Below, in pieces: positions 56,035-64,000 of a DNA stretch of 64,000 nt. Origin of the DNA: Natronosalvus caseinilyticus. GTDB lineage: Archaea; Halobacteriota; Halobacteria; Halobacteriales; Natrialbaceae. The stretch lies in the NCBI RefSeq assembly GCF_017357105.1, contig NZ_CP071596.1:1984001-2048000 (forward strand). Direction: 5' to 3'. The notes beneath the pieces were generated by a model. The model was not told where the DNA came from and ran no database searches. It saw only the letters and a program-made list of their open reading frames with translations. Every line of letters begins with the position of its first letter. Within the stretch, counting starts at the first letter, position 1. Position numbers and translations under genes: made by a program.

Positions 56035-56841
56035 TCACTCAGGCCGAGTGCTCTCGAGTCGCCACGTAAAGATGGCTCGCAGGACGACGACGAGGCTGTT
56101 GCGGTCGCCAGCACCCCAGATCGCCGTCTCCTCGATCTCATCGGCGTCGTCGGCCCCGTTCACGAGCGCGCTAACGAGTGCCGTCTCTTCGTCGGTGATC
56201 AACAGGCTCCCCGCGGGCGTGTCCTGCCACTCCCAGAGGGTTTCGAACAGGTCGATCGACGGCACCTCCGCCCGAACGCGCTCCTCGACTTCCTCCGAGA
56301 TGCCCGCCAGATAGATGTCGACCCCCCGGTCGGCGGCGGCCTGCAGCGCCTCGAGATGGGCGTCGGTGAGTAACTCGTCGACGGTCATGTAGACGATTTG
56401 TTCGTCTGCCTCGGCGACGAACTCGTCGATGCGGGCGGACACCGCCTCTCGGCCGGTGACCGTCCAGACGCCGAACTGCTCGCGCTGTGGCTGGGCGGGG
56501 CCGATCTCCTCCAGACACTCCGAGAGTTCGGTAATCGTGGTTTCGCGTCTGGTGTTGAGCGTACGGACGACGGTCTCCTTCGAGATCACGGTGAACTTTC
56601 GCGGTGTCGTGTGCTGGATGTCGATGAACCCCCGTTCGTGGAGCCGATCCGCCGCTTCGTACACCCGCGTTCGGGGAACGCCGTCGATTCGAGTGATGTC
56701 CTGTGCGGTACCCGTCCCCAGCCGCAAGAGATTGAGGAGTGTCTGGGCTTCGTACTGGGACAAACCCAGCTCCTGTAACCGGTCGAGTGCCTCGGCTTCG
56801 GCCTGCTCTTCGTCGAACGCTACCATAGTTGATCCGTCCAT
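56035..56841 (-). CDS. TrmB-family transcriptional regulator (paralogue)
   Basis: A protein of 268 residues. LDRLQELGLSQYEAQTLLNLLRLGTGTAQ and VPRTRVYEAADRLHERGFIDIQ form the TrmB winged helix. The C-terminal sensor region (EQIVYMTVDELLTDAHLEALQAAADRGVDIYLAG) parallels the regulator at 54746. A second ATG at codon 6 is possible. It is one of four small regulators encoded together between 54.7 and 57.3 kb. Confidence 0.87.
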   Translation of the reverse strand: MDGSTMVAFDEEQAEAEALDRLQELGLSQYEAQTLLNLLRLGTGTAQDITRIDGVPRTRVYEAADRLHERGFIDIQHTTPRKFTVISKETVVRTLNTRRETTITELSECLEEIGPAQPQREQFGVWTVTGREAVSARIDEFVAEADEQIVYMTVDELLTDAHLEALQAAADRGVDIYLAGISEEVEERVRAEVPSIDLFETLWEWQDTPAGSLLITDEETALVSALVNGADDADEIEETAIWGAGDRNSLVVVLRAIFTWRLESTRPE

Positions 56842-56908
56842 GGAGAGCGCAAAAAGCCTACCTCACGGTGGGGCGCTCGAGTCGGCCTCGAGTGACGCTG
56901 AGAGGAGG

Positions 56909-57244
56909 TTACTCGAGTTCAGCCGTGACGAACTGGTGCAGTTTTTCGACGCGCTCGTTCGGATGATAGCGGACCGTTTCCGTTCGGTCGTCGTACTCAA
57001 CGAGGCCGGCGTCTTCGAGTTTCGGGAGATGGTTGTGATACAGGTCCAGAAGAAGTCGTTCGGAGTTCGCTGTTTCAACTGAATCTGGGGGCGGATTCTC
57101 CGGCGACAGGTGTTTGGCGAGCACGTCCAGACCCACGTCGTTGCGCTCGTTTTCGATCAACTGCGTGAGGACCGAACGGCGTCGTTGGTTGGCGACGATG
57201 TGTATCGCGGTATCGGTCGAAATGGTGTGGGTGATGTGACTCAT
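56909..57244 (-). CDS. DUF7344 winged-helix protein
   Basis: A protein of 111 residues. HIVANQRRRSVLTQLIENERNDVGLDVLA and LLLDLYHNHLPKLEDAGLVEYDDRTETVRY are the DUF7344 signature segments, a haloarchaeal ArsR-like fold. A TATA-like TTGTATAAT (57261-57269 complement) lies ~20 bases before the ATG, so it is near-leaderless. The remainder of the gap to the thiolase (57245-57540) holds only this promoter and no other feature. Confidence 0.82.
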   Translation of the reverse strand: MSHITHTISTDTAIHIVANQRRRSVLTQLIENERNDVGLDVLAKHLSPENPPPDSVETANSERLLLDLYHNHLPKLEDAGLVEYDDRTETVRYHPNERVEKLHQFVTAELE

Positions 57245-57540
57245 TGTGTTTTCGATTCAATTATACAATGATCGCTACGGGGATTAACCCCGTAGTTCAC
57301 TCAGATCCTCACACGTGTGATGTCGACGACCGCGAATGAAATGGTGTGTTCTGCACAGGTACTCCTGGAAAGATGCGTCGAGTCTGGGAGACATACCTCG
57401 AGCGAACCCATCGATTGGTAACGCCGTGGTCGACCCCGAGTTCGATCGTCGCTCCCTGATGCGACCCCTTTTATTTCGCTCGGCTCGCGCCTCGCTCGCA
57501 AACGCTGGACCAAAAAACCCGGTTCAATCCTCGAGACACG

Positions 57541-58677
57541 TTACTCGACCTCGAATTCGATCGCCGCTCCCTGACCAAATCCAACGCAGAGCGTCGCCAG
57601 CCCACGGCCCCCGCCTCGCTCGAGCAACGCGTGGATCAGCGCGACGGGCAATCGGGCACCCGAGGCACCGAGCGGGTGGCCGAGTGCAATCGCGCCGCCG
57701 TTAACGTTGAACTGCTCGTTGTCGATGCCGAGTTCGTCACGGCTATAGACAGTCTGGCTCGCAAACGCCTCGTTGAGTTCCACCAGGTCGTAGTCCTCGA
57801 TGTCCCGGCCAGTGCGCTCGAGCAGCCCCCGGGTAGCGGGGACCGGGCCGATACCCATCACGGTCGGGTCGACGCCAGCGACGTTGTTCGAACCGACCGT
57901 TGCCATGATCTCGAGGTCGTGTTCCTCGGCGAAGGCCTCGCTCGTGACCATCACGCCCGCCGCTCCGTCGGAGATCTGAGAGGCGTTTCCGGGCGTGACG
58001 GTTCCATCGCCCTTGAAGACCGTCGGGAGTCCCGCCAGGGTCTCGAGGTCGGTGTCGGGACGGATGCCCTCGTCCGTCGTCACGGTGCCGTCGTCGGTCT
58101 CGATGGGGACGATCTGATCCTCGAAGCGGCCCTCCTCGGTCGCGGCGTGGGCGCGCTGGTGGCTCTGGAGAGCGTACTCGTCCTGGGTCTCACGGTCGAC
58201 GTCGTAGACCTCGGCGACCTTCTCGGCGGTCATTCCCATCTGGAGTTCGCCGACGTTGTACTCGGTCGCGAGCTGGGGGTGGAGCGTCGTGTAGCTGTCG
58301 CCCATCGCCACCTTCGACATGTTCTCGACGCCGCCGGCGATGATGCACTCGCGCTGGCCGGCGCGGATGGCGTCGGAGGCGGAGATGACGGCCTGCATCG
58401 AGGAGGCACACCAGCGGTTGATCGTCGTCGCCGGCACGGACTCGCCGAGCTCCGAGAGGAGCGCGATGACGCGGGCAATGTTGTTGTCCTGTTCGTCGCG
58501 CTGCTGGGCACAGCCCCACATCAGGTCGTCGACGTCTTCGCCCGAGAGGCCGGTCTCGGCGAGCATCTCGTCGATCAGCGGAATGGAGAGATCCTCGCTG
58601 CGAACGTCGGCGAACACGCCGCCGTCTTTTCCTTGCGGAGTCCGGACAGCCTGGACGATCACTGGCGTCTGTGTCAT
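57541..58677 (-). CDS. Acetyl-CoA C-acetyltransferase (thiolase)
   Basis: A protein of 378 residues from ATG 58677 ([20 protein letters not shown]). Nucleophile motif [26 protein letters not shown] with the catalytic His, and [10 protein letters not shown] with the second catalytic Cys are intact. It is paralogous to the thiolase at 5111-6256 but stands alone, far from the catabolic cluster. Confidence 0.92.
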   Translation of the reverse strand: MTQTPVIVQAVRTPQGKDGGVFADVRSEDLSIPLIDEMLAETGLSGEDVDDLMWGCAQQRDEQDNNIARVIALLSELGESVPATTINRWCASSMQAVISASDAIRAGQRECIIAGGVENMSKVAMGDSYTTLHPQLATEYNVGELQMGMTAEKVAEVYDVDRETQDEYALQSHQRAHAATEEGRFEDQIVPIETDDGTVTTDEGIRPDTDLETLAGLPTVFKGDGTVTPGNASQISDGAAGVMVTSEAFAEEHDLEIMATVGSNNVAGVDPTVMGIGPVPATRGLLERTGRDIEDYDLVELNEAFASQTVYSRDELGIDNEQFNVNGGAIALGHPLGASGARLPVALIHALLERGGGRGLATLCVGFGQGAAIEFEVE

Positions 58678-58855
58678 ACCGACTCGCACGTTCCTCACGA
58701 ACTTAAATGGCCGTAGAACTCGAGGAGACGCGTGCGAAGTTTACGGAGAAGTGATTGGCGATTCGGATCGAGACAGGCGCTCCACATTGCTCACGGTGAA
58801 AGAGCGATTTTACCTTACCTTAGTATATTGAGGTGTGGGCCCGAATCACTAGCCG

Positions 58856-60823
58856 ATGGGATTCGATCGACAGGTGCTGGCAGTCGCCCTCGTCGCCCTG
58901 CTCGTGGGCTCGAGCGTGGGATTCGCCTTCGCCGGCGAACTCGGTGGGACGAGCCCGGCGGCAGCCGACACCAACGGACTGGAGAATCGACAGCTATCGA
59001 ACGACACTCCTCAGCCGACTATCGAGCAGTTCGACTCCGAGGCGGCGTTCGCCGACTACCTGCGGGCGTCGAACGACGGTTCCGGGTCTTTCGGTTTCGG
59101 AATGGGGCGGCCGGCCGTCGTGACCGACGAGGTCGAGGAAGACGCCGCAGATGGGGACGCCGGGAACGGTAACGGCAACGATGCTACTGACGACGCAGCC
59201 AGGAGTGGCGACTCCTCGAGCGCCGGTGCCGACGAGCGCCGCTACGCCGAGACGAACGTCCAGGAGGCGATGATGGACGAACCCGACATCCTGAAGACCG
59301 ACGGCCAGACCGTCTACTACGGCGACCGGCGGTTCCGCGGTGGGAGCGCGACGCACGTCATCGACGCCTCGACGCCGAACGATCCGACGGCGCTGAGCGA
59401 GATTCCGCGCTCGGGCGAGATGCTCCTGACCAACGACGACGTGCTGGTGCAGTTCGACCGCAACCGCCTGCGCGGCTACGACGTCTCGAGCCCCGAAGAC
59501 CCCGACGAGGCCTGGTCGACGGACCTCGAGGGCCACCTCGAGGCGGCCCGCCTCTACGACGGCGACATCTACCTCGTCATGGCCGACCGCGTCTCACCGG
59601 CCGAACCCTGTCCGGTCGAGCCGCTGGGCGACGACGGCCCCGCGGTCGACTGTACGGACGTCCACTACCCGACCGATCAGAACGGCGCCAACACGGTGTA
59701 CACGACGCTGCGCCTGGACCCCGCGAGCGGCGAGGTCACTGACTCGGTGAGCTTCCTCGGCTCGTCGCACACGACCGCGACCTACGTCTCCGAGAACGGC
59801 GTCTACCTGACGTACGTGGACTCGCCCTCGCACGCGGACGTTCGCCTCGAGTTCCTCCTGACGACCGGTGAAGCGTACCTCGACGACCGGTCGCTCGAAC
59901 GACTCGAGCGACTGCAGGGGTACGACCTCTCTGAACACGCGACGATGGTGGAAATCGAGGCCATCCTCGCCGACTGGCGGGCCGGACTCGACGACGACGA
60001 GCGCCGCACCAAAGAGCGCGAACTTCGCGACGCCTGGGAGGAGTACGTTGAGGAGAACAAGCGAGCGTTCGACCGGACGGGGATCGTCACGGTCGGATTC
60101 GGTGGCGACCTCTCTGTCGACGCCGGCGGCGCCGTCCCCGGCACGCCGCTCAACCAGTGGTCGATGGACGAACACGACGGCCACCTGCGCATCGCGACGA
60201 CGATCAACGCCCCGGGTGCCGAGTGGGAGAACGACCTCTACGTGCTCGATTCAGACCTCGAGGTGACCGGCTCGGTCACCGGCATGGGCGTCGACGAGCG
60301 GGTCTACTCCGTACGCTACGAGGGCGACAAGGCCTACGTCGTCACGTTCCGCCAGATCGACCCGTTCCACGTCATCGACGTCTCCGACCACGAGAACCCG
60401 GTGCTCGAGGGTGAACTCAAGCTTCCGGGCTACTCCGACTACCTCCACCCGCTCGGCGAGGAGCGTATCCTCGGTATCGGGCAGGAAGACGGGAAGGTCA
60501 AGGCCGTGATCTTCGACGCGAGCGACCCCGAGAATCCAGTGATCGAGGACGATGAAATCCTCGAGGATCGCTGGTCGGCCGTCAGCGAGAGCCACAACGC
60601 CTTCCTGCTCGACGAGCGCCACGGCGTGTTCTTCCTGCCGGGCAGCGAGGGCGGGCACGTCTACGCCTACGAGGACGGCCTCGAGCACGTGATGACCGTC
60701 GATACCGACGGTCCGGCTTTCCGGGCGACGTACATCGACGACTCGCTGTACGTCTTCGGCGAGGACGAACTGGTCGTCGTCGACCAGACGACCTGGGAGG
60801 AAGTGAAGCGCCTCGACCTGTAG
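58856..60823 (+). CDS. Secreted beta-propeller-domain protein (PF09826 type)
   Basis: A protein of 655 residues with an N-terminal signal (VLAVALVALLVGSSVGFAFAG). The segment TNVQEAMMDEPDILKTDGQTVYY is the recognisable start of the C-terminal beta-propeller family PF09826. Propeller blades follow (THVIDASTPNDPTALSEIPR, YDVSSPEDPDEAWSTDLEG, FHVIDVSDHENPVLEGELK). A low-complexity Gly/Asn/Asp stretch (~98-125) precedes. It is exported and probably membrane-tethered by its N-terminus. Function is unknown. Confidence 0.85.
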   Translation: MGFDRQVLAVALVALLVGSSVGFAFAGELGGTSPAAADTNGLENRQLSNDTPQPTIEQFDSEAAFADYLRASNDGSGSFGFGMGRPAVVTDEVEEDAADGDAGNGNGNDATDDAARSGDSSSAGADERRYAETNVQEAMMDEPDILKTDGQTVYYGDRRFRGGSATHVIDASTPNDPTALSEIPRSGEMLLTNDDVLVQFDRNRLRGYDVSSPEDPDEAWSTDLEGHLEAARLYDGDIYLVMADRVSPAEPCPVEPLGDDGPAVDCTDVHYPTDQNGANTVYTTLRLDPASGEVTDSVSFLGSSHTTATYVSENGVYLTYVDSPSHADVRLEFLLTTGEAYLDDRSLERLERLQGYDLSEHATMVEIEAILADWRAGLDDDERRTKERELRDAWEEYVEENKRAFDRTGIVTVGFGGDLSVDAGGAVPGTPLNQWSMDEHDGHLRIATTINAPGAEWENDLYVLDSDLEVTGSVTGMGVDERVYSVRYEGDKAYVVTFRQIDPFHVIDVSDHENPVLEGELKLPGYSDYLHPLGEERILGIGQEDGKVKAVIFDASDPENPVIEDDEILEDRWSAVSESHNAFLLDERHGVFFLPGSEGGHVYAYEDGLEHVMTVDTDGPAFRATYIDDSLYVFGEDELVVVDQTTWEEVKRLDL

Positions 60824-60868
60824 CGCGCGAGGACAACCCTTATTTCGAGCGTCTGGGAATGACGTCGC

Positions 60869-61813
60869 ATGGACGACACCGGCGAGCAGGACACCGGATC
60901 GCGGGCCGACGACCGCGACCGGATGACGGATCGCGACGGCGATAGCGACGCCGAGTCGGACGGCGTGGACGACGCCTCCGACCCCGGTACCTCCTCGAGA
61001 ACGACCCCTGGGTCAGAGGAGGGAACGGACTCGGCCACCGAGAACGAACGCGAACGCGAACACGAGTCTCGAGGTTCCGAGGGCGGATTGGGGCGAACCA
61101 CAGCAGGTGAACCTGAGGAACGGGACGACGAATCTGAGGGCCGTGACGTCGAAGGCGAGAGACGAGATGTCGAAGCCGAGGCACGAGACGACGAACCCGA
61201 AAGTCTGGACGACGAACCCGAACAGGGGACAGATCGCTCGAGCGAGGATCGCGACGAGACGGCGACGTCCGAACCGCCGATGCCTGGCGTCCCCGACCCC
61301 GACGCCGTCGACCAGGACGACGAAATCCCGGCCGACGTCCAGAAGTACGCCCGTTTCCAGAAGATGGACGGCGCCCAGTACGACCGGGTCAACGAGTTCC
61401 TGCGCGACCGGACGTACGTCACCGCCCGCGAGTGGGCCATCGCCCGACTCTGTTCTGACTTCCGGACCGAAACCGGCGTCGAGATGACCAAAATCGGCGA
61501 GAACCTGCCCGAACTCGTGCCGTTCATGACCGACACCTACACGCCCCAGGCGGTCAACCAGGCGCGGTCGTCCTTCGAGGAGAAGGTCCGAAAGTCGGGC
61601 GCGACCTTCCTCTACGGCGCGATGTGTGACTTCTTCACCGCGGAGGAACTTGACGACGTCATGTACGAGGCCACCGAGGTCGCGAAGTTCCTCCTCGAGG
61701 TCGAGGGCGTCGACCTCTCCGTCGAGGACGAACTCGAGGCCGAAGAGCGAATCTCGAGCGTGATGCGCGAGGTTCGCGAGGCGAGCAAGGAACTTCGAGA
61801 GGAAGAAACGTAG
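60869..61813 (+). CDS. DUF5806 family protein with long acidic disordered N-terminus
   Basis: A protein of 314 residues. Residues 1 to ~150 are disordered, rich in Asp, Glu, Arg and Ser. The conserved part starts near IPADVQKYARFQKMDGAQYDRVNEFL and runs to the end (FRTETGVEMTKIGENLPELVP). I recognise it as the haloarchaeal DUF5806 family; no biochemical role is known to me. It lies 100 bases upstream of rqcH in the same direction. Confidence 0.75.
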   Translation: MDDTGEQDTGSRADDRDRMTDRDGDSDAESDGVDDASDPGTSSRTTPGSEEGTDSATENEREREHESRGSEGGLGRTTAGEPEERDDESEGRDVEGERRDVEAEARDDEPESLDDEPEQGTDRSSEDRDETATSEPPMPGVPDPDAVDQDDEIPADVQKYARFQKMDGAQYDRVNEFLRDRTYVTAREWAIARLCSDFRTETGVEMTKIGENLPELVPFMTDTYTPQAVNQARSSFEEKVRKSGATFLYGAMCDFFTAEELDDVMYEATEVAKFLLEVEGVDLSVEDELEAEERISSVMREVREASKELREEET

Positions 61814-61913
61814 GTGACCCCACCCCCGGGTACCGAGTTATCGATCCGTTCGAGTCCACGGCTCTCACTCGTAGAGCGACACGTCTTTCCCACCGTGGGC
61901 GACACTGTGGTGT

Positions 61914-64000
61914 ATGAGCACCGAGCCAAAGCAGGAACTCACCAGCGTCGACCTCGCGGCGCTCGTCGGTGAACTCGGATCCTACGAGGGGGCCAAAGTC
62001 GACAAGGCCTACCTCTACGGCGACGACCTCGTTCGCCTCAAGATGCGTGACTTCGACCGCGGTCGGGTCGAACTCATGCTCGAGGTCGGTGACCGCAAAC
62101 GCGTCCACACCGTCTCGCCCGAGCGGGTGCCGGACGCGCCGGGTCGCCCGCCACAGTTCGCGATGATGCTTCGCAACCGGCTCTCGGGGGCGGACTTCGT
62201 CGGCGTCGAGCAGTACGAGTTCGACCGCATCCTCGAGTTCGTCTTCGACCGGGAGGACGGGATGACGCGGATCATCGTCGAACTGTTCGGCCAGGGCAAC
62301 GTCGCCGTCACTGACCGCGAGTACGAGGTGATCGACTCCCTCGAGACCGTCCGGCTGAAGTCCAGGACGGTCGTTCCGGGCTCGCGATACGAGTTCCCGG
62401 AGTCTCGCGTCAATCCGCTTACCGTCTCGCGGGAGGCCTTCGCCCAGCAGATGGACGACTCCGATACGGACGTCGTCCGGACGCTCGCGACCCAGCTCAA
62501 CTTCGGCGGCCTCTACGCCGAGGAACTGTGTACCCGCGCGGGCGTCGAGAAGACCCTCGACATCCACGATGCGGGCGAGGACGAGTACGAACGGATCTAC
62601 CAGGCAATCGAGCGACTGGCGCTCGACCTGCGAAACGCCACGCTCGAGCCGCGGGTGTATCTCGAGCGTGGCGACGGCAGTGGTAACTCCGAGAGTAACG
62701 ACGAGGATGGCGACAACGGCGGCGGGAACAGCGGCGACGAAGGCGGCGATGGAGCGACCGCCACAAACGACGACGCCCGCGTCGTCGACGTCACCCCGTT
62801 CCCGCTCGAGGAACACGAAAGCCTCGCCAGCGAGCCCCACGAGACGTTCAACGGCGCCCTCGAGGAGTACTTCTTCCGGCTGGACCTCGACGCCGACGAG
62901 CCGGACCCGCGCGACCAGCGTCCGGACTTCGAGGAACAGATCGCCAAGCACCAGCGGATCATCGACCAGCAGGAGGGCGCAATCGCGGGCTTCGACGAGC
63001 AAGCCGAGGCCGAACGCGAGAAGGCCGAGTTGCTGTACGCCAACTACGGCACGGTCGACGACCTCCTGTCGACCGTCCGCTCGGCCCGCGACGATGGCGT
63101 TCCCTGGGGCGAAATCGCCGGCCGACTCGACGAGGCCAAAGAACAGGGGATGGACGCCGCCCAGCCGTTCGTCGACGTCAATGGGAAGGAGGGGACGGTG
63201 ACGATTCGCCTCGAGGACCAGCCGATCACGCTCCTCGTCGAGGACGGCGTCGAGAAGAACGCCGACCGCCTCTACACGGAGGCAAAGCGCATCGCCGAGA
63301 AGAAGGAGGGTGCCCTGGCGGCGATCGAGGACACCCGCGAGGAACTCGCGGAGATCGAGCGTCGGCGTGACGAGTGGGAAGCCGACGACGGCGACGAAGA
63401 AACCGACGAGGAGGACGACGACGACCGCGACTGGCTCGCCGAACCCTCCGTCCCGATTCGCCAGAACGAGCAGTGGTACGAGCGATTCCGGTGGTTCCGG
63501 ACCAGCGACGACTACCTCGTGATCGGCGGGCGGAACGCCGACCAGAACGAGGAACTCGTCAAGAAGTACCTCGAGCGTGGCGACCGCGTGTTACACACCC
63601 AGGCCCACGGGGGGCCGGTCACGGTCCTGAAGGCCACCGATCCCAGCGAGGCGTCCTCGGGCGACATCGAGATTCCCGACTCGAGCGTCGAGGAGGCGGC
63701 CCAGTTCGCAGTGTCGTACTCCTCAGTCTGGAAGGACGGCCGGTACGCAGGCGACGTCTACGTCGTCGACTCCGACCAGGTGTCGAAGACGCCCGAGAGC
63801 GGTGAGTACCTCGAGAAGGGCGGGTTCGCGATTCGCGGCGACCGAACCTACCTGGACGACACGCCGGTGGGCGTCGCGGTCGGCATCCAGTGTGAGCCGT
63901 ACACGCGAGTCGTCGGCGGGCCGCCGTCGGCGATTGAGGGTCAAGCGGTGACGACGATCGAGGTCGAACCCGGACGGTTCGCGCAGGCCGACGCCGCGAA
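61914..64000 (+). CDS. rqcH: RqcH (Rqc2/NEMF-family) ribosome quality control protein (3' truncated by window)
   Basis: About 695 codons are visible from ATG 61914 and the frame is still open at the right edge. The NFACT-N domain (residues ~1-235) begins LTSVDLAALVGELGSYEGAKVDKAYLYG. An acidic insert (~260-290) and coiled-coil segments (~335-385, 445-490) follow. The NFACT-R/DUF814 domain starts at WYERFRWFRTSDDYLVIGG and contains LHTQAHGGPVTVLK. Family members bind stalled 50S-tRNA complexes and promote nascent-chain tailing. Confidence 0.93.
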   Translation, partial: MSTEPKQELTSVDLAALVGELGSYEGAKVDKAYLYGDDLVRLKMRDFDRGRVELMLEVGDRKRVHTVSPERVPDAPGRPPQFAMMLRNRLSGADFVGVEQYEFDRILEFVFDREDGMTRIIVELFGQGNVAVTDREYEVIDSLETVRLKSRTVVPGSRYEFPESRVNPLTVSREAFAQQMDDSDTDVVRTLATQLNFGGLYAEELCTRAGVEKTLDIHDAGEDEYERIYQAIERLALDLRNATLEPRVYLERGDGSGNSESNDEDGDNGGGNSGDEGGDGATATNDDARVVDVTPFPLEEHESLASEPHETFNGALEEYFFRLDLDADEPDPRDQRPDFEEQIAKHQRIIDQQEGAIAGFDEQAEAEREKAELLYANYGTVDDLLSTVRSARDDGVPWGEIAGRLDEAKEQGMDAAQPFVDVNGKEGTVTIRLEDQPITLLVEDGVEKNADRLYTEAKRIAEKKEGALAAIEDTREELAEIERRRDEWEADDGDEETDEEDDDDRDWLAEPSVPIRQNEQWYERFRWFRTSDDYLVIGGRNADQNEELVKKYLERGDRVLHTQAHGGPVTVLKATDPSEASSGDIEIPDSSVEEAAQFAVSYSSVWKDGRYAGDVYVVDSDQVSKTPESGEYLEKGGFAIRGDRTYLDDTPVGVAVGIQCEPYTRVVGGPPSAIEGQAVTTIEVEPGRFAQADAA

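Overview
The window looks like chromosomal DNA of a halophilic archaeon, most likely of the Natrialba/Haloterrigena/Natrinema type; the family-level guess is inference. The evidence is high GC, very acidic proteins, twin-arginine lipoproteins with Gly-Asn linkers, TATA boxes 20-30 bases before near-leaderless starts, and the haloarchaeal families HalOD1, DUF7344, DUF5806, DUF2240 and PGF-CTERM.

Region 1 (1-18.7 kb) is a fatty/aromatic acyl-CoA catabolism block. It holds a PaaI-type thioesterase (cut by the left edge), a phenylacetate-CoA ligase-like enzyme, an SCP-x-type thiolase overlapping an HMG-CoA-synthase-like/DUF35 fusion, a second thiolase, 3-hydroxyacyl-CoA dehydrogenase, enoyl-CoA hydratase, a MaoC-type hydratase, and a branched-chain-amino-acid-type ABC importer with a fused LivH-LivM permease. 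Together they suggest uptake of an organic acid, CoA activation and beta-oxidation. Two intact IS200/IS605 (tnpA-tnpB) elements sit inside this block, each with its right end lying on the stop codon of a metabolic gene.

Region 2 (18.7-34.1 kb) holds ion antiporters (NhaP-like, and a TrkA-C/CPA2 pair), a HAD phosphatase, a 1.2 kb gene-free stretch with a repeated 9-mer, an amino-acid dehydrogenase, DUF2240, RNase HI, a complete dipeptide-type ABC importer and a tiny zinc finger.

Region 3 (34.1-46.7 kb) is accessory. It has a 1000-residue secreted Gln/Glu/Asn/Asp repeat protein with curlin-like spacing, and, facing it, a 379-residue secreted protein with repeats of nearly the same length. It also has a large orphan adenine methyltransferase with an apparently dead nuclease domain, zinc-ribbon microproteins and a decayed tnpB element. 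The stretch ends at tRNA-Ala(CGC).

Region 4 (46.7-64 kb) is mostly core: rhomboid protease, rpsJ, EF-1 alpha, homoserine dehydrogenase with an ACT regulator, a NifU-type protein, a cell-surface LVIVD propeller, a ROK kinase, a cluster of TrmB/HalOD1/DUF7344 regulators, a third thiolase, a beta-propeller protein, DUF5806 and RqcH (cut by the right edge).

The most notable signals are the transposon-supplied stop codons, the curlin-like secreted pair, and the thiolase partner that has lost the HMG-CoA synthase catalytic residues. All family assignments were made by eye; no database search was run.
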